Source of the DNA: Ferdinandcohnia sp036965165
GTDB lineage: Bacteria > Bacillota > Bacilli > Bacillales > Bacillaceae_L
DNA: 64,000 nucleotides
Direction of reading: 5' to 3'
Assembly: GCF_036965165.1 (NCBI RefSeq)
Contig: NZ_JBALOX010000013.1
Location: 1 to 64,000, forward strand
Within the stretch, counting starts at the first letter, position 1, and each line of letters begins with the position of its first letter. A program made the position numbers and the translations under genes. This document shows, in pieces, positions 60,734 to 64,000 of this stretch. The notes under the pieces were generated by a model. That model was not told the DNA's origin. It searched no databases and saw only the letters and a list, made by a program, of their open reading frames with translations.

Positions 60734-60988
60734 ATCAAATGCGCCTTGGCGTATTTGCGCCCAATTTTTTTCGAGCTTGTCTCGAAAAATTTCCATTTAA
60801 AAATCGTGGCATCCGCCGGAGGCTTTAGGCCAACACGATGATGGTCACTCAGACGTTGCCACAGGACGTGGCGTTCTTAGTCTGAGTTCCTTAATTTCAG
60901 TCGAGGTTTGAACCCACCACTGAATTGTATACTCTTTTTGCATTCATCCCCCACTTATTGAAGTAGGAGATGAATGCTGAATAAAGTT
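60734..60988 (-). repeat. Class A interspersed element, copy 4 (complete, long form)
   Basis: Begins ATCAAATGCGCCTTGGCG and ends CTGAATAAAGTT. It shares the TTTTTCGAG/CTCGAAAAA hairpin and GCATCCGCCGGAGGCTTTA with copy 3, then carries an extra module (GGCCAACACGATGATGGTCA, CACAGGACGTGGCGTTC) of over 100 bases. It lies between the SAM riboswitch terminator and the metN start, 35 bases from the ATG. Confidence 0.9.
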
Positions 60989-61143
60989 AAAATGCCCCTT
61001 TCATCTGAAAGAGGCATCGAAATACAAAGTTTTATCTCGACTTATCTTTCAGAATAAGAATCATTCTGCAGGATTTGGCACCTTCCCATCATTGGGGGTT
61101 GCCGGACTTCACAGGGCCTAGTCCCTCAGTCACTCTGGATAAG
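60989..61143 (-). promoter_or_regulatory. SAM-I riboswitch (S-box) of the met operon
   Basis: On the minus strand the aptamer runs 61143-61041: CTTATCCAGAGTGACTGAGG, GACTAGGCCCTGTGAAGTCC, GGCAACC, GGTGCCAAATCCTGCAG and the closing AGATAAG, the full S-box core. The terminator is GATGCCTCTTTC/GAAAGGGGCAT followed by TTTT (61019-60989). SAM binding should stop transcription before metN. Confidence 0.96.
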
Positions 61144-61174
61144 TTTGAATATTTTCTTTAATTAGTATAGTAAG

Positions 61175-61203
61175 ATACTACTAGTCTACTCATCTTTTGT
61201 CAA
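61175..61203 (-). promoter_or_regulatory. Sigma-A promoter of the S-box leader
   Basis: TTGACA (61203-61198), a 17-base spacer and TAGTAT (61180-61175) on the minus strand, about 32 bases before the aptamer. Confidence 0.75.
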
Positions 61204-61328
61204 TAACACTATTAAACTATCTAGATGTTGTTAAACGTTTACATTGCAATGTTTTCAATGAATTATTTCTTTTATAAAAATTTTTGAATATAAGAAATAG
61301 ACCGATTGATAGCCTCGAACTCTCCCCC

Positions 61329-61362
61329 TAAAAAAGACCCGCCTCCCTTTGGAAACGAGCCT
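61329..61362 (-). terminator. Terminator of the ABC exporter operon
   Basis: GGCTCGTTTCC and GGAGGCGGGTC pair on the minus strand over 11 positions with several G-U pairs and are followed by TTTTTT. Confidence 0.75.
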
Positions 61363-61368
61363 TGATTT

Positions 61369-63222
61369 CTATCCTACAGATTTTTCTGCGAACTGACTAT
61401 TGTATAGATCCGCATAAAAGCCGTTTTCCTCTAACAACTCTGCATGGGTTCCCTGTTCAATCACTTTCCCGTGGTTCATGACAAGAATTAAATCAGCATC
61501 CTTAATTGTTGATAAACGGTGGGCAATAACAAAGTTTGTCCGCCCCTCCATCAAACGATTCATTGCCTTCTGAATATAACTTTCAGTCCTTGTATCAACA
61601 CTTGATGTTGCTTCATCAAGAATCATGATTGGCGGGTCAGCAAGTATTGCACGGGCAATAGTTAGAAGTTGCTTCTGTCCTTGTGAAATATTCGATGCTT
61701 CTTCATTCAAAATCGTATCATAGCCATCTGGCAAAGTACGAATAAAGTGATCGGCATGTGCGGTATAAGCTGCCTTCACAACTTCTTCCTCTGTTGCCCC
61801 ATCTTTACCATAGGCGATATTATCTCTAATTGTCCCATTAAAAAGCCAGGTATCTTGAAGCACCATACCGAACGTTTTTCGTAATTCATTCCGTGGCATT
61901 TCCCGAGTATCAAGTCCGTCAATCGTAATTTTTCCGCTATTTAATTCATAGAACCGCATTAATAAATTGATTAATGTTGTCTTCCCTGCACCGGTTGGCC
62001 CTACAATTGCAACTGTTTGACCAGGCTGCACATTTATATTCATATTTTCAATTAACAATTCATTCGTATAACCAAAATCAACATTTTCGAATGTTACCGC
62101 ACCTTTTGCCCGTGTTAATTTCACCAACGTTTTTTCCTTCTCTTCTTCCTCCTCATCTAGAAGTTCAAAGACACGCTCTGCAGCTGCAATGGTTGACTGA
62201 ATGATATTGGCGATGTTAGCTGTTTGAGTTATTGGCTGAGTAAATTGTTTTGAATAGGTAATAAAAGCTTGAATATCACCAATCGAGATTGAGCGATTAA
62301 TCACCAGAATCCCACCAACAACACTAATCAACACATAGGTCAAGTTACCGATAAAAAACATCATTGGCATAATAATCCCCGAAATGAACTGCGCTTTTTG
62401 CCCTGCATCATACAGTTCTTCATTAACGGAATCAAACTTATCCATTGCCTTTTTCTCATGGCCAAAAGCCTTCACCACTTGATGTCCAGTATACATCTCC
62501 TCAATATGTCCATTTAACTCGCCAAGTGTGCGCTGTTGTTTTGCAAAATAACGCTGCGATCGTTTTAAGATTGGTTGAATGACGAAAATAGACAATGGTA
62601 GGCTAATAATGGTAATGACCGTCAAGAGGGGACTAATATAAAGCATCATAATAATAATCCCGATAATCATCACAACAGATGTTATAAACTGGGTCAAGCT
62701 TTGCTGCAATGTACTGCCAATTGTATCAATATCATTTGTTACTCGACTCAGGGTTTCACCATTTGGCCTGCCATCGAAATATTTTAGTGGAAGCTTCTCA
62801 AGCTTCTGATTAACATCCTCTCTAAGATCGTATACCGTTTTTTGAGCAACACCAGACATCATGTATTGTTGGATAAAGGTAAACAGACTACTAAAGATAT
62901 ATAATCCACCCAGTATAAGGAGCATATATCCGATTTTACCAAAGTCAATTGCAGCACCTGGTATCCCCTGAACCTTACCATAAGCACCTTCAAACAGTTC
63001 AGTCACTGTGTCCCCCATAATTTTGGGTCCGATAATTGAAAAGACTGTACTCATTATGGCAGCTAGGAAAACTGCAATAAGCTGCTTGCGGCGCGGTTTT
63101 AAATAGGTTAGTAGGCGTTTAAATGTGCCTTTAAAATTTTTTGGTTTCTGACCCATCATCATCATATTCCCCGGCCCCATACCTACTTGCTGATTTTGGC
63201 GAGGCTTCTTATCATTACTCAT
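61369..63222 (-). CDS. Heterodimeric ABC exporter, subunit with canonical Walker B (YfiC-like)
   Basis: A 617-residue half-transporter: a Met/Gly-rich N-terminal tail, six membrane helices (about 48-350) and an ATPase domain. Walker A is GPTGAGKTTLIN, Walker B MILDEATSSVD with the catalytic Glu, and the switch His is in FVIAHRLSTI. Its signature is NISQGQKQL rather than LSGGQ. It overlaps the partner gene by four bases. This pattern complements the partner, so the two form one ATPase-active site per dimer, as in BmrCD and TM287/288. The substrate is probably a drug or lipid. Confidence 0.92.
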   Translation of the reverse strand: MSNDKKPRQNQQVGMGPGNMMMMGQKPKNFKGTFKRLLTYLKPRRKQLIAVFLAAIMSTVFSIIGPKIMGDTVTELFEGAYGKVQGIPGAAIDFGKIGYMLLILGGLYIFSSLFTFIQQYMMSGVAQKTVYDLREDVNQKLEKLPLKYFDGRPNGETLSRVTNDIDTIGSTLQQSLTQFITSVVMIIGIIIMMLYISPLLTVITIISLPLSIFVIQPILKRSQRYFAKQQRTLGELNGHIEEMYTGHQVVKAFGHEKKAMDKFDSVNEELYDAGQKAQFISGIIMPMMFFIGNLTYVLISVVGGILVINRSISIGDIQAFITYSKQFTQPITQTANIANIIQSTIAAAERVFELLDEEEEEKEKTLVKLTRAKGAVTFENVDFGYTNELLIENMNINVQPGQTVAIVGPTGAGKTTLINLLMRFYELNSGKITIDGLDTREMPRNELRKTFGMVLQDTWLFNGTIRDNIAYGKDGATEEEVVKAAYTAHADHFIRTLPDGYDTILNEEASNISQGQKQLLTIARAILADPPIMILDEATSSVDTRTESYIQKAMNRLMEGRTNFVIAHRLSTIKDADLILVMNHGKVIEQGTHAELLEENGFYADLYNSQFAEKSVG

Positions 63223-64000
63223 GCCGATTCCTCCTCACCAAGCTGTGACTCTACAATTTCCCGATACACAGCATTTGACCCGAGCAGTTCCTCATGTGTC
63301 CCTATCCCGGCAATATTTCCATTATTGAGGACAATAATTCGATCAGCATCAACTACTGTACTGACTCGTTGAGCAACAATTAATACGGTTGCTTCCCTTG
63401 TTTCATCCTTCAGGGCTTTCCGTAATAATGCATCTGTTCGATAATCAAGAGCGGAAAAGCTATCATCGAAAAGATAAATATCTGCTTTCCTTACAAGTGC
63501 ACGCGCGATTGAAAGTCGCTGTTTTTGTCCGCCAGACAAATTTGAGCCCCCTTGTTCAATCAGAGAATCATATCCATCTGTCATTTCAGAAATGAACTCA
63601 TCCGCTTGAGCAATTCGTGCCGCATGCTTAATTTCGTCAAGGCTTGCATCTTCTTTCCCGAAACGAATATTCTCGGCCACTGTACCCGTAAAAAGCAAAG
63701 CCTTTTGTGGGACAAAACCCATCTTGGAGCGAATTTCGGCTTGTTTTACGTCTCGAATGTCAACACCATTGACACGAATTGTCCCGCTTGAAACCTCATA
63801 AAATCGAGGGATCAAATGAATAAGGGTTGACTTACCTGATCCAGTTCCGCCAATGATTGCTGTTACTTCCCCTGGTTTTGTGGAAAAACTGATATTTGTT
63901 AATGCTGGTTCTTCCGCTCCTGGATAACTAAACGTTACATGATCAAATTCAAGCGTACCTCGTTCTTGGTTTGCCATTTTAGTCCCACTATCCTGGAAAG
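63219..64000 (-). CDS. Heterodimeric ABC exporter, degenerate subunit (YfiB-like), C-terminal part
   Basis: The ATPase domain, about 250 residues, is in the window; the frame stays open to the right edge past the ATG at 63977, so the membrane domain lies outside. Walker A is GGTGSGKSTLIH, the signature is canonical LSGGQKQR, but Walker B reads YLFDDSFSALD, with Asp in place of the catalytic Glu, and the switch His is replaced by Gln in IVAQRVST. It is therefore the non-catalytic half of the exporter encoded with the next gene, overlapped by ATGA. Confidence 0.9.
   Translation of the reverse strand, partial: FQDSGTKMANQERGTLEFDHVTFSYPGAEEPALTNISFSTKPGEVTAIIGGTGSGKSTLIHLIPRFYEVSSGTIRVNGVDIRDVKQAEIRSKMGFVPQKALLFTGTVAENIRFGKEDASLDEIKHAARIAQADEFISEMTDGYDSLIEQGGSNLSGGQKQRLSIARALVRKADIYLFDDSFSALDYRTDALLRKALKDETREATVLIVAQRVSTVVDADRIIVLNNGNIAGIGTHEELLGSNAVYREIVESQLGEEESA

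Noticed and set aside
60734..60988. Insertion sequence or transposon in the met leader
   Set aside because: There is no transposase frame, no clear target duplication and the ends are not simple inverted repeats of each other; it is treated as a non-coding interspersed element.

Overview
The window reads as a chromosomal stretch of a low-GC member of the Bacillaceae from a draft assembly; five runs of N interrupt it. The evidence is gene content and order known from Bacillus subtilis: recX/yfhF/yfhE/yfhD, yhbD with a bactofilin, xpaC-telA (yaaN), natAB with natRK, metNIQ behind an S-box, a T-box before brnQ, and Shine-Dalgarno sites of the AGGAGG type. No rRNA, intact tRNA, transposase or prophage block is visible, so this is ordinary chromosome with accessory sugar-acid genes and several families of non-coding repeats.

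Layout. 0-5 kb: partial recX, yfhF, an acetyltransferase behind an unusual structured leader, yfhE, yfhD, a peptidoglycan amidase and an isolated LarC C-terminal domain. 5-14 kb: a hexuronate block with uxaC, a divergent LacI-type regulator, a YesN/YesM-type two-component system and a DctPQM TRAP transporter behind a probable CcpA site. 14-23 kb: a membrane permease, a Gfo/Idh/MocA oxidoreductase, DUF1700 and DUF4097 proteins divergent from a NarL-type two-component system, a gapped DEAD-box helicase (YfmL-like), tandem repeats, and a bactofilin with YhbD. 23-27.6 kb: kdgA-kdgK-kduI-kduD with a divergent IclR-type regulator. 27.6-34.7 kb: T-box-brnQ, xpaC-telA, a gapped tandem repeat and a GntR/ABC operon. 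34.7-39.2 kb: UDP-glucose dehydrogenase, PAP2 phosphatase and GT4 glycosyltransferase, then a MATE exporter. 39.4-50.3 kb: a phosphodiesterase, transporters, a TolB-like propeller, a peptide transporter, TraB, a decayed alsT pseudogene, an LtaS-like enzyme and a cupin. 50.3-55.6 kb: natAB/natRK and a DHA2 exporter. 55.6-64 kb: glutaminase, a GldA-like dehydrogenase, metNIQ with an S-box, and a heterodimeric ABC exporter cut by the right edge.

How genes work together. TRAP uptake, UxaC and KduI/KduD feed 2-keto-3-deoxygluconate into KdgK and KdgA, giving pyruvate and glyceraldehyde-3-phosphate. Control is visible as a LacI-type palindrome, an IclR-type palindrome and a cre-like site. The oxidoreductases that would link UxaC products to KDG are not in the window.

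The most unusual material is non-coding. (1) One modular element recurs five times, always in the same orientation, with its conserved end upstream of a minus-strand start codon. (2) A tRNA-like fold precedes the acetyltransferase, with an alternative hairpin and a hairpin over the ribosome binding site. (3) A 53-bp tandem repeat with an exact period occurs at two distant loci. (4) A second interspersed repeat sits between stop codon and terminator in both of its copies.
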